Shown here: in pieces, positions 5,784 to 13,565 of the stretch
How positions within the stretch are numbered: position 1 is the first letter of the stretch
Layout: each line of letters starts with the position of its first letter
Assembly (NCBI GenBank): GCA_937967795.1
Contig: CALBSK010000100.1
Coordinates: forward strand, 1 to 16,357
Direction of reading: 5' to 3'
From: an uncultured Alphaproteobacteria bacterium
GTDB lineage: Bacteria > Pseudomonadota > Alphaproteobacteria > UBA9655
DNA: 16,357 nt
Made by a program: the position numbers and the translations under genes
Notes under the pieces: generated by a model
Told to the model about the DNA's origin: nothing
What the model saw: the letters and a program-made list of their open reading frames with translations, nothing else
The model's database searches: none

Positions 5784-8700
5784 ATGATAAGTGATCATCT
5801 GACGCGACTGACCTATTACTTTCCTTGGAGCCTTGTAATAGCTCTTTTATTGGCCCTAATTTTCGCGATTATCGGTATCGTGATCTTTAGAAAAGCTATA
5901 AAAAAAGGGGAGGAAGAACCTTCAGAAAAACAACCTTCTCCTTTTTTAGAGAAATGCAAGACCTATCTTGCACGTTTGGGCTACTTTGCAAGGGATCCTT
6001 TAAGCCAATCTTTTTCTTATGCTCTTAAGCTTATGTATGATTTTATTGGAGGCACTCAGTTTCGCTATCAGTTGCCGTGGATTGTCATGCTTGGAACGAG
6101 TGGAGCGGGCAAAAGCACCGTTCTCCAAAGTTTAGATTTAGATAGACCCATAGGGAGACCTCATTTTGAAACTGATGATGGTCATAAATTACTTTGTGAT
6201 TGGTGGTTTTATGATCATGGTATTGTTTTAGATCTGGATGGTAAACTTGTTCTTAATTCCACTCAAGTAACTTCTGATGAGGATCAGTGGAAGCTATTTT
6301 TAAATCTTTTAACCCACCACCGCCCCAAAAGACCATTAGATGGCATTGTCTTAACAATTCCAGTTTCCGAAATTATCGGTAGAACAATGCTTTCTCATGA
6401 CGATCTACTTCTTAGAGCTGAATATCTTTACGGAAAATTATGGAATATACAGCACCTCACAGGGATAAGAGTTCCTATTTATATTGTGATGACAAAGTGT
6501 GACCTCATTCCGGGCTTTGAAAGTTTTTGTAAATCGATTCCCATGCACAACAAGCGAGATATTTTTGGATGGTCCAATAATCATGCTGTTGATTCAATTT
6601 ATGCAACAGAATGGGTGGATGAGGCTTTTAATTCTATTAATAACTTTCTTTATAGAGCCCAGGAAGAAATATATGCCGATGGGAAAACGATTGACAACCG
6701 CGAGGGGGTGTTTTTATTTCCTTTAACTTTTAATCAAATAAAAGGAGGAATTCGAACTTACTTAGATCACCTTTTTAAACCTTCCGGTTATCATGAGTCT
6801 TACTTTTTGAGAGGACTCTATTTCATGGGAGATAGCCATCTTGACCCCTCAGACCTTTCTAAAGATTCTTCACGTGAACTTTCTTTAAGCCTTAATCAAG
6901 AAAAGAAGAAAGAAGCGAGACGTCTTTTCTTCATTGATAATCTTTTTGAAAGCAAGATTTTTCGTGAAGTGGGGCTTGCGAGACCTGTCGCGCGCATTCT
7001 CTTAGGCAATACAACTGCCATACGTCTTGCTAAAATTGGTGTGGCTATAGCTGCTGTTTTGGGAACCCTTGGACTCTTGCGAACGAACGAAGTTTTGCAA
7101 AATGCAAAAATGAATCTTGTCCCTGCGCTGACTCAAGTAGAAGTTACATTTGAGAAAATTCGAGGACAAACTGAAGAAACAGACATCGGTCGTGTCTATT
7201 TTGATGATCAAGCTCAAATCCTTCTCAATACAATGACGCAAATCAGTGTGAACCATCTTTCTTCGATTTACATTCCACCTTCCTGGTTCGATAATTTGGA
7301 CGAAAGAATAAAATATGTAATGGGTCTTGCCTTTGATCATGTTATTCTTCGATCTATGGTGCGCCAATTATCCTACAAGGCGAGCCAACTTTTCTCTTTG
7401 GACACCATCATTCCTGTCACAGATACAATCGGTGAGGGCATTGATCCTCTTGAAACAGAAGAATTTTATCGACTGCGAAACTACATCGTAGCCGTGCGGG
7501 CCCTTGAACTTGCCGCCAATAGATTTAATCAACTCGGGGTGATTTCAAGTTTAAAGGATGTAGCAGACATCATCAAATATTTGTTTAATTATGATATGCC
7601 TTCTGATTTTTATAAACACACAAATTACTATCTGGATGTATTAAAGCGGACCAGAATTAAAATGTTTGATTTTGATAGTTATCGTGACGATGCCTCTATT
7701 AAATTGCGTAAGCTTTTTGATGAATTTGAGCTCGCATCTTTCGATCCTAATCAGATGATCCCAGGACTGGGGCGATTAATGACGGCGCTTTATGAATTTT
7801 CAGGAGCGCGTAATTATACCGCTTATGATGCTGATTTTTTGAGGGAAGTATTTATTAGCCTTGAGCAAACGATTGCTTCTCTCAAGAATCCAGGATTAGA
7901 ATGGCTTGATGCGGACCACTTCAGTCCGGGGCCTCAATATGAATACATTGTTGGGTTGATTGTGGAATCTAGCTTTTTTACGAACACAATAGCAACGGAT
8001 CTTATCCGAGAAACAGATCAAAACTTTCTTAATTTCCGCAAGCGCCTTGCAAATTACACCTCCCCGCTTATTAAAGGCGGAAATATTTTTAATGTGGAAA
8101 ATGGGTTAGCTCTCTCCAATCCTTCTCTGGGGGCGGAGGCTCTCCAAAGTAACTTACAAATTTTCTTTAAAGAACCTTTTATGGCTTCTACAGATATAAA
8201 AACCATTATTACCGCAATACCCATTGGATCTGTTTTATTGTGGGATACTTTACGGCTTCAAGAAGCTACCCACTTAATTGATGGATATAATAATTTTATG
8301 AATTCACGCCTTTTAAGTATGCCAAAAGTATTACAACCCATGCTTCAAAAGGTAGGGCGAGATAGTCTTACAAAAAACCTTGTTCGGTTTATTGCAGACG
8401 CTGAGGTATTTAGTGCCGATACGACAACAGCTTCGAGCTCTTTGCCGGAAGATGCTTTGCTTTCCCAAGTTCAAAACTATCGAGCAGCTTCACCTTATCT
8501 GGAACAGATTATGTTTGCCCTTAAAGCAAATAATGCCAATTCTGCTTTTAGTACGCTTAAAAGTCTTCTTACCTCTCAAACTTATAGTCCTTTGGAAAAG
8601 CTTGATGATATTTTAAATGATGAATCACCTTATGCGATTAAGATGAATTCTTTCGAGTGGTGGGATGGAACAATCTTAGCGGCCTTTGAAGCCTATGGGG

Positions 8701-9965
8701 TGTCGACCCTCACAGATCTCAAAAATTATCTTGAGCTACAACGAGATCGAATTAATTATTTAGCTCGTGAATTTGCTGAGCCTCTTGTTTCTTTCCTTGG
8801 AGAAATTAATAGGGAAGGCATGCCAGGGAATCTTCCTCTTGTTACCCGATGGCAAGGCGTTATCGATGAACTGAACGGGTATGCACGAAAAGCGCCCGGA
8901 AATGGGCTTGCGCAACTTGAAAACTATATTATGACCACGCTTAATGAAGTAACTCTTGCAACATGCCATAAATATGCCAATGAAGTCAGTATGACGACCG
9001 TCTCTCAAGACTTTTTTGTAAGTATTTTGGTTGATATTCAAGAAAAACTCTATGAACGCTGCGTCGCTCTTTCAGGATATGTTTCAGTTGATAATTATGC
9101 TCAATTGGCTCAGTTTTTTAATGCGAATTTAGCGGGTAAATTTCCGTTCGTACAAGAAGCAAGTGGAAACGCGCCTGATGCTAATCCAGAAGAGATTCGT
9201 ACTTTCTTTGAAATGATGGATAGTCAGGCGGAGAATGTTAAAGCGACCCTTAAACAAGCGACCAACTTGGGTCCTGCGGGAAAGAACGCCCTTACATTCA
9301 TTGAGCAAATAGAAAAAATTCGAAGTTTCTTTGGGGATTATTTAGCGCCTAACTCAACTCTGCCGTCTCCTGCTTTTAGTTATGACGTGACATTCAGAGT
9401 GAATAAAGAAAGGGAAATTCGCGCTAATGAAATTCTTAACTGGGAGTTAACCACCCAAGACACAACGATTACCATGCGCTCTCCTTCCTCTCTCGGTTTC
9501 TGGAAGCAAGGAAATCCTGTAAAGATGACCTTCCTTTGGGCTTTGAATAGCCCTTTGCAGCCTCAGTTGACCGAAGGGGTTTCAAATCTTGACGTTCAAG
9601 GCGAAAGAGCAACGTTCAGCTATGAAGGAACGTGGGCTTTTTTAAGATTTTTACGTCAACATCAGGCAAAAGCCTCGGATTTTGACTCTTTAAATGATGA
9701 AATGCCCATCACTCTTCGCTTTGACATTCCCCTCACAAATGTTGTTTCCAATAAAGGGAATTCCTCTCAAAACGATTTGCAAAAGGCTACTGTTTTTGTC
9801 CGTGTTAAAGTATCGCCCATAGAGATGACACCCCCCAAGAAACCATCACCGAGTGCAGGGGCGTCTTCTAACACAACACAACCACCCAAAATCCGTATGG
9901 GGGCTCCCGTTACTTTGCCCTATTTCCCCTCCCATGCACCACGCCTTAATAATCCGGGGAGTTAA
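5784..9965 (+). CDS. tssM: T6SS inner-membrane subunit TssM (IcmF family), GTPase-like motifs intact
   Basis: TssM spans inner membrane and periplasm and links TssL to TssJ. One N-terminal membrane segment (about 14-35) precedes a cytoplasmic NTPase-like domain. That domain has Walker A GTSGAGKS (104-111), a DxxG motif DLDG (150-153) and a TKCD motif (237-240, NKxD-like), so nucleotide binding looks possible. A second membrane segment lies at about 416-432, followed by a roughly 960-residue periplasmic part. The conserved C-terminal IcmF domain includes GFWKQGNPVKMTFLW and a YEGTWAFLRFLRQ segment. The protein ends in a Pro/Ser/Thr-rich tail of about 50 residues. At 1393 residues it is longer than many TssM proteins (about 1100-1300). 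Only one obvious membrane segment precedes the NTPase domain, where the usual form has a two-helix hairpin. tssA starts 2 nt after the stop codon. Confidence 0.95.
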   Translation: MISDHLTRLTYYFPWSLVIALLLALIFAIIGIVIFRKAIKKGEEEPSEKQPSPFLEKCKTYLARLGYFARDPLSQSFSYALKLMYDFIGGTQFRYQLPWIVMLGTSGAGKSTVLQSLDLDRPIGRPHFETDDGHKLLCDWWFYDHGIVLDLDGKLVLNSTQVTSDEDQWKLFLNLLTHHRPKRPLDGIVLTIPVSEIIGRTMLSHDDLLLRAEYLYGKLWNIQHLTGIRVPIYIVMTKCDLIPGFESFCKSIPMHNKRDIFGWSNNHAVDSIYATEWVDEAFNSINNFLYRAQEEIYADGKTIDNREGVFLFPLTFNQIKGGIRTYLDHLFKPSGYHESYFLRGLYFMGDSHLDPSDLSKDSSRELSLSLNQEKKKEARRLFFIDNLFESKIFREVGLARPVARILLGNTTAIRLAKIGVAIAAVLGTLGLLRTNEVLQNAKMNLVPALTQVEVTFEKIRGQTEETDIGRVYFDDQAQILLNTMTQISVNHLSSIYIPPSWFDNLDERIKYVMGLAFDHVILRSMVRQLSYKASQLFSLDTIIPVTDTIGEGIDPLETEEFYRLRNYIVAVRALELAANRFNQLGVISSLKDVADIIKYLFNYDMPSDFYKHTNYYLDVLKRTRIKMFDFDSYRDDASIKLRKLFDEFELASFDPNQMIPGLGRLMTALYEFSGARNYTAYDADFLREVFISLEQTIASLKNPGLEWLDADHFSPGPQYEYIVGLIVESSFFTNTIATDLIRETDQNFLNFRKRLANYTSPLIKGGNIFNVENGLALSNPSLGAEALQSNLQIFFKEPFMASTDIKTIITAIPIGSVLLWDTLRLQEATHLIDGYNNFMNSRLLSMPKVLQPMLQKVGRDSLTKNLVRFIADAEVFSADTTTASSSLPEDALLSQVQNYRAASPYLEQIMFALKANNANSAFSTLKSLLTSQTYSPLEKLDDILNDESPYAIKMNSFEWWDGTILAAFEAYGVSTLTDLKNYLELQRDRINYLAREFAEPLVSFLGEINREGMPGNLPLVTRWQGVIDELNGYARKAPGNGLAQLENYIMTTLNEVTLATCHKYANEVSMTTVSQDFFVSILVDIQEKLYERCVALSGYVSVDNYAQLAQFFNANLAGKFPFVQEASGNAPDANPEEIRTFFEMMDSQAENVKATLKQATNLGPAGKNALTFIEQIEKIRSFFGDYLAPNSTLPSPAFSYDVTFRVNKEREIRANEILNWELTTQDTTITMRSPSSLGFWKQGNPVKMTFLWALNSPLQPQLTEGVSNLDVQGERATFSYEGTWAFLRFLRQHQAKASDFDSLNDEMPITLRFDIPLTNVVSNKGNSSQNDLQKATVFVRVKVSPIEMTPPKKPSPSAGASSNTTQPPKIRMGAPVTLPYFPSHAPRLNNPGS

Positions 9966-9967
9966 AA

Positions 9968-11044
9968 ATGGCTGGAACGATAATTGAACCCAATATCTCT
10001 CTTTTTTTAAACCCTATTCCAGGGAGTAAGCCCTGTGGAGAATCCCTTCGTTATACGGAAGTTTATGATCACATTCGAGAGGCACGGCGTGAAGACAATG
10101 AAAAGCTTCCGCAAGGGGTATGGAAAACGGAAATAAAAAAAGCAGATTGGGATCGCGTCAGTCACCTTTGCCAGGAAACCCTTAAACATCGTTCAAAAGA
10201 TCTTCAGATTGCGGCGTGGCTTACAGAAGCTTGGCTTCATCTTGAAGGGATCGGGGGGCTGACGCGGGGACTTGAGCTTATTTTAAGTCTCACACGAAAT
10301 TTTTGGGATGATATTCATCCTCAAATGAATAAAGAAGGCTATGAACTACGCATTATCCCCTATGAATGGATGAATACACGACTGAGTGAAGAATCCCTTT
10401 ATACCCCGATTAGCATGCCCTCCGATCATGCCGCTCTTCCTTATCGGTTTCTCGATTATAACGAAGCCACGCGGCTGGAGCTCTCTGTCAAAAGAAACCC
10501 AATACAAGGGACTCCCGATGGAGAAGAAGAAAATAGCCCTTCCCCTGCGCGGGTTTTTTTAAGCATTGATCAAACACCCACTGCTTTCTACCGATATATG
10601 GATGAAAGCTGTAAGGTGGCTTTAAAAAAGATGACCGAGCTTGAAGAAGAGCTCCGCGTTCATTTAGGAGGTGAAGCACCTGCTTTCTATCGGTTGCGTG
10701 AAAAGGTCGATGGTATCCATCGGTTTGCATGCCATATTCTTGATGAAAGAGGAGAAAAACACGAGGCTAAAAAATCAAGTCCTCAAGAAAAACCTCAAGC
10801 ACGTCCGCAGAAAAAATTATTATCAGGCACCATTGAAAGTCGAGAACAAGCCTATTCTATTTTAGGAGAAGTTGCGTCATATCTTGAACGTGTTGAGCCC
10901 CATAGTCCAACGCCTTACCTTATTCACCGCGCAATAGCATGGGGAGGAATGTCTCTTTCTCAAGTTGTGTCTGATACCCTTAGTAACGGGCAAGATATGT
11001 CCCTCCTTCTCGATATTTTAAATGTGAAAAGGGAACAGGGATAA
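9968..11044 (+). CDS. tssA: T6SS assembly protein TssA (ImpA family)
   Basis: TssA proteins coordinate assembly of the T6SS tube and sheath at the baseplate or distal end. The 358-residue product has the ImpA N-terminal domain (about 15-125), with PIPGSKPCGESLRYTEVYD, the helix pair ending DLQIAAWLTEAWLHLEG, and LELILSLTRNFWDDIHP. A Lys/Pro-rich linker (about 260-285) leads to a short C-terminal helical region with SREQAYSILGEVASYLERVE and HSPTPYLIHRAIAWG (from about 291). Which TssA subclass it belongs to cannot be decided by eye. GGGGAG upstream supports the ATG. It is the last recognised T6SS gene of the operon; no clear terminator hairpin follows. Confidence 0.93.
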   Translation: MAGTIIEPNISLFLNPIPGSKPCGESLRYTEVYDHIREARREDNEKLPQGVWKTEIKKADWDRVSHLCQETLKHRSKDLQIAAWLTEAWLHLEGIGGLTRGLELILSLTRNFWDDIHPQMNKEGYELRIIPYEWMNTRLSEESLYTPISMPSDHAALPYRFLDYNEATRLELSVKRNPIQGTPDGEEENSPSPARVFLSIDQTPTAFYRYMDESCKVALKKMTELEEELRVHLGGEAPAFYRLREKVDGIHRFACHILDERGEKHEAKKSSPQEKPQARPQKKLLSGTIESREQAYSILGEVASYLERVEPHSPTPYLIHRAIAWGGMSLSQVVSDTLSNGQDMSLLLDILNVKREQG

Positions 11045-11158
11045 GGCATCTTCTTGAGGGACACCAAATAATAATTTTTTACTCCATACTTTATTTAATT
11101 TTATTTAAAAATAGATTGATTTAATAGGAATTTTAAATTTAAAAAATCGAATAATGAT

Positions 11159-11187
11159 TTGACAAAAATTTTTTAAGATTTTATGAC
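11159..11187 (+). promoter_or_regulatory. Candidate promoter in the tssA-frr gap
   Basis: A perfect -35 TTGACA (11159-11164) lies 17 nt before TATGAC (11182-11187; four of six consensus bases). Transcription would start near 11194, downstream of the first possible ATG (11183) and about 6 nt before a second in-frame ATG at 11201. It could serve the small ORF or reach frr. Confidence 0.35.
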
Positions 11188-11413
11188 TTATGGCTCTTAT
11201 ATGTTTATTTATTTTGGAGAGCATCAAGCAACGCTGGTAAAAAACACAGTCCCGAATGGATGGCAGCTTGGGTGTCAAATTCCCTCTCTTTCTGATGTAC
11301 TCGAGATGCCAGATGCAGAAAATTCTCTGACAGAAGTTGGCGTTCCCCTTCCAATCACTGTAAGGCGAATAGGTAAAACCAGTTCTCCCGTATGGTTTCA
11401 ATATTTTCCTTAA
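11183..11413 (+). CDS. Doubtful small protein of unknown function
   Basis: The reading frame gives 76 residues, or 70 from the in-frame ATG at 11201, which fits the upstream promoter candidate better. No family is recognised. The C-terminal half (VGVPLPITVRRIGKTSSPVW) reads like real protein, and its codon choice (CTT, TCT, GTT, CAA) resembles neighbouring genes. There is no signal peptide or membrane segment, and no good ribosome-binding site. An overlapping 142-codon frame on the other strand (11105-11533) is equally unsupported by homology. This could be a small gene, a remnant of a decayed gene, or chance. Confidence 0.35.
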   Translation: MTYGSYMFIYFGEHQATLVKNTVPNGWQLGCQIPSLSDVLEMPDAENSLTEVGVPLPITVRRIGKTSSPVWFQYFP

Positions 11414-11544
11414 CTTATTTCTCTCTCTTTGAATGAGCAGATCTTCTAATGACTTTGATGAGATAAGCTTTGAGACATGTATTTCTCTTTTCCCTTTTTC
11501 GTTCATTGGGTATAGTTGGACAATGAAAAACAAAAGAGGGTATC

Positions 11545-12102
11545 GTGAATAGAGAACTTATTGCGGAATTAAAAAAACGGATGGATGTAGCCTTTGACGT
11601 TGTCCATAAAGATTTCTCAGGGTTAAGGACGGGAAGAGCCTCTCCCACACTTTTAGAGTCTGTTGTGGTAGATGCTTATGGCAGTCGTATGCCCATCAGT
11701 CAGCTTGGAAATATTAACATTCCTGAACCTCGGCTTTTAACTGTTCAAGTTTGGGATGCCTCCTTAGCGCCCGCCATTGAAAAAGCCATCCGAGACGCGG
11801 GACTGGGTCTCAATCCTTCCAGCGCGGGGGCAGTCATCCGTGTTCCTCTTCCGGAGTTGAGTGAAGAGCGTCGAAAAGAACTCGTTAAAGTTGCAGGAAA
11901 ATATGCTGAACAAGGCCGAATTGCCATTCGTAACATTCGGCGAGATGGTATGGATCAAATTAAGGCTATGGAAAAAGAAGGGCACGTTTCAGAGGATGAA
12001 GCTCATCGGTTGACAGATGAAATTCAAAAAACAACGGATGAGTTTATTAAAAAAGTAGATGAAGCCTTAACTCACAAAGAAAAAGAAATTATGCAAGTAT
12101 AG
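11545..12102 (+). CDS. frr: Ribosome recycling factor
   Basis: RRF acts with EF-G to split the post-termination ribosome so it can be reused. The 185-residue length is standard. Family segments are clear: GLRTGRASPTLLESV, the domain II region with QLGNINIPEPRLLTVQVWD, then SEERRKELVKVAGKYAEQGR and the domain I helix with IRNIRRDGMDQIKAMEKEG. Translation probably starts at the GTG at 11545, with AGAGGG just upstream; the ATG at 11523 is out of frame. In most relatives frr follows tsf-pyrH, but here the T6SS operon lies upstream. uppS follows after 88 nt that contain its own promoter. Confidence 0.97.
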   Translation: MNRELIAELKKRMDVAFDVVHKDFSGLRTGRASPTLLESVVVDAYGSRMPISQLGNINIPEPRLLTVQVWDASLAPAIEKAIRDAGLGLNPSSAGAVIRVPLPELSEERRKELVKVAGKYAEQGRIAIRNIRRDGMDQIKAMEKEGHVSEDEAHRLTDEIQKTTDEFIKKVDEALTHKEKEIMQV

Positions 12103-12127
12103 AGTTATTTTGTCTTTAGAAAATTTT

Positions 12128-12156
12128 TTGCATTTGTTAAGGGATAGACGTATAAC
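12128..12156 (+). promoter_or_regulatory. Sigma-70-type promoter of uppS-cdsA-cca
   Basis: TTGCAT (12128-12133), exactly 17 nt, and TATAAC (12151-12156) match the layout seen before the tRNA. A second TATACA at 12162-12167 lies just downstream. The start codon of uppS is about 35 nt away, leaving room for a normal leader with TGAGGA as ribosome-binding site. It probably drives the three overlapping genes uppS, cdsA and cca. Confidence 0.55.
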
Positions 12157-12190
12157 GATCCTATACACTGGAAATGAGGATTGAGCATCA

Positions 12191-12907
12191 ATGACCGACC
12201 CCCTCTTGAAAATTCCCCAACATGTAGCCCTCATTATGGATGGCAATGGAAGATGGGCCCGTCAACAGTCTCTGTCTCGTTTGGAAGGGCATAAACGAGG
12301 GAGTGAGGTAGCTCGTGAGATCGTCACATCTGCTTCTCAAATTGGGATTTCATATCTCACTCTCTATGCTTTTTCTTCTGAAAACTGGAGGCGAGATCCT
12401 CATGAAGTTTCTGGGTTAATGGCTCTTTTGAAACATTATCTGGAAACAGAAGCTGAAGAGCTCCATAAAGAGGGTGTGCGTCTTAAAGTTATTGGAGAGA
12501 GAGGCCTTCTTCCCAATACGATTTTAACCCTTGTTGAACAAGTCGAAGAACTCACGAAAACAAATAAGAAATTAACTCTTCAAATGGCCGTTAGCTATGG
12601 CAGCCGTGCTGAAATTATTCACGCGGTACGTGAGATTGCTCAAAAAGTACGTGATCGAAGACTTGATTCTGAAAAGATCACAGAACAGCTTTTTGAACAA
12701 CACCTTTACACAGGGGGCGTTCCAGACCCTGATCTTCTGATTCGAACGAGTGGTGAACAGCGCATTAGCAATTATTTACTCTGGCAAGTTGCCTATACAG
12801 AACTTATCTTTGTAGATAAATTTTGGCCTGATTTCACGCCTGAAGATTTTATGCACGCTCTTTTAACCTACCAACATCGAGAGAGACGCTTTGGTACGGC
12901 GGCGTAA
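12191..12907 (+). CDS. uppS: Undecaprenyl diphosphate synthase (cis-prenyltransferase)
   Basis: UppS condenses isopentenyl diphosphate onto farnesyl diphosphate to make the C55 lipid carrier for peptidoglycan and surface polysaccharides. The 238-residue protein opens with HVALIMDGNGRWARQ, whose Asp (D17) binds Mg-diphosphate, followed by the GHKRGSE segment. YAFSSENWRR, AVSYGSRAEI and the C-terminal PDPDLLIRTSGEQRISNYLL, with its substrate-binding Arg residues and the RxSN-like turn, complete the family pattern. The ATG is preceded by TGAGGA. The 3' end overlaps the cdsA start by 17 nt. Confidence 0.97.
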   Translation: MTDPLLKIPQHVALIMDGNGRWARQQSLSRLEGHKRGSEVAREIVTSASQIGISYLTLYAFSSENWRRDPHEVSGLMALLKHYLETEAEELHKEGVRLKVIGERGLLPNTILTLVEQVEELTKTNKKLTLQMAVSYGSRAEIIHAVREIAQKVRDRRLDSEKITEQLFEQHLYTGGVPDPDLLIRTSGEQRISNYLLWQVAYTELIFVDKFWPDFTPEDFMHALLTYQHRERRFGTAA

Positions 12908-13565
12908 GTCTCATAAACACACGATAAACTTAAAACATCGGACTCTCTCCGCAGTTTTTCTTATTCCAGTTTCTCTTTACATTATTTATGCGGGCTCTCC
13001 CTGTAGCCTTATTTTAGGGGGAATCATTACTATCGGTGTTTTTATAGAATGGGCCTTTTTATGCCTCAAAAATCAATTGCCCTTTTGGCCAAAGCTGAGC
13101 TGTATTGTATTGGGAACCTTTTATCTCTTACTAGCAATCTTTTGGTTTTTTCAGTATCTTTCTGCCCCAGAAGGATGGCGGCTTATTTATTGGCTTCTGT
13201 TTCTCGTTTGGAGCACGGATACGGCCGCTTATGCCGGAGGGAGGTTCTTCAAAGGTCCCAAATTGGTTCCCTCCATTAGTCCTCATAAAACTTGGTCAGG
13301 GTTTATGATGGGGATGATAGGGGGGACAGCTGTTGGATATAGTACGTCCTTTTGGCTTTTCCCAGGTGTTTTTAATCTTGCGGGTATTGTACTTTTGGTA
13401 GGCCTTTCTCAAGCAGGAGACCTTCTAGAATCAATAGTCAAACGTTGGAGTCAGGTAAAGGATTCGAGTTCAATAATTCCTGGGCATGGCGGGATCTTAG
13501 ATCGACTTGATAGTCTTCTGGCGCTCTCTTTCTCACTTGCTGTATGGCAAGTCCTGAATTCATGA
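12891..13565 (+). CDS. cdsA: Phosphatidate cytidylyltransferase (CDP-diacylglycerol synthase)
   Basis: CdsA makes CDP-diacylglycerol from phosphatidate and CTP, the branch-point precursor of bacterial phospholipids, in the inner membrane. The 224-residue protein is mostly hydrophobic helices. It carries the family signature near the C-terminus: ESIVKRWSQVKDSS and PGHGGILDRLDS, with the conserved Lys-Arg, Lys-Asp and DRxDS residues, plus SPHKTWSG earlier. It is on the short side for the family, probably lacking part of the N-terminal membrane region. The start appears to be TTG at 12891, inside uppS, with GAGAGA upstream; no in-frame ATG or GTG comes early enough. Its TGA overlaps the likely cca ATG (13562-13565). 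dxr, its common downstream neighbour, is absent. Confidence 0.93.
   Translation: MVRRRKSHKHTINLKHRTLSAVFLIPVSLYIIYAGSPCSLILGGIITIGVFIEWAFLCLKNQLPFWPKLSCIVLGTFYLLLAIFWFFQYLSAPEGWRLIYWLLFLVWSTDTAAYAGGRFFKGPKLVPSISPHKTWSGFMMGMIGGTAVGYSTSFWLFPGVFNLAGIVLLVGLSQAGDLLESIVKRWSQVKDSSSIIPGHGGILDRLDSLLALSFSLAVWQVLNS

Larger units (their letters stand above)
11045..11544. other. 500-nt AT-rich gap between tssA and frr
   Basis: The first 138 nt are nearly pure A/T and include a perfect palindrome TTTTAAATTTAAAA (11131-11144). Next come a candidate promoter (11159-11187) and a small doubtful ORF (11183-11413). The last 130 nt before frr show no clear hairpin or promoter beyond a lone TATAGT near 11511. No motifs of tmRNA, RNase P RNA, SRP RNA or 6S RNA were recognised. 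Confidence 0.6.

Noticed and set aside
7002..7367. 121-codon minus-strand frame inside tssM
   Set aside because: It is fully inside a clear IcmF-family gene, with no start signals or family resemblance; an antisense shadow.
8760..9041. 93-codon minus-strand frame inside tssM
   Set aside because: Antisense shadow of tssM, with no independent evidence.
11183..11440. Possible structural RNA (tmRNA, RNase P RNA, SRP RNA, 6S RNA) in the tssA-frr gap
   Set aside because: None of the conserved sequence blocks of these RNAs could be recognised, and no long stems are evident.
11105..11533. 142-codon minus-strand frame between tssA and frr
   Set aside because: It begins with TTG or a later ATG, has no ribosome-binding site, no recognisable family and an unusual composition toward its end, and it overlaps an equally long-shot plus-strand frame. 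Not supported without homology.
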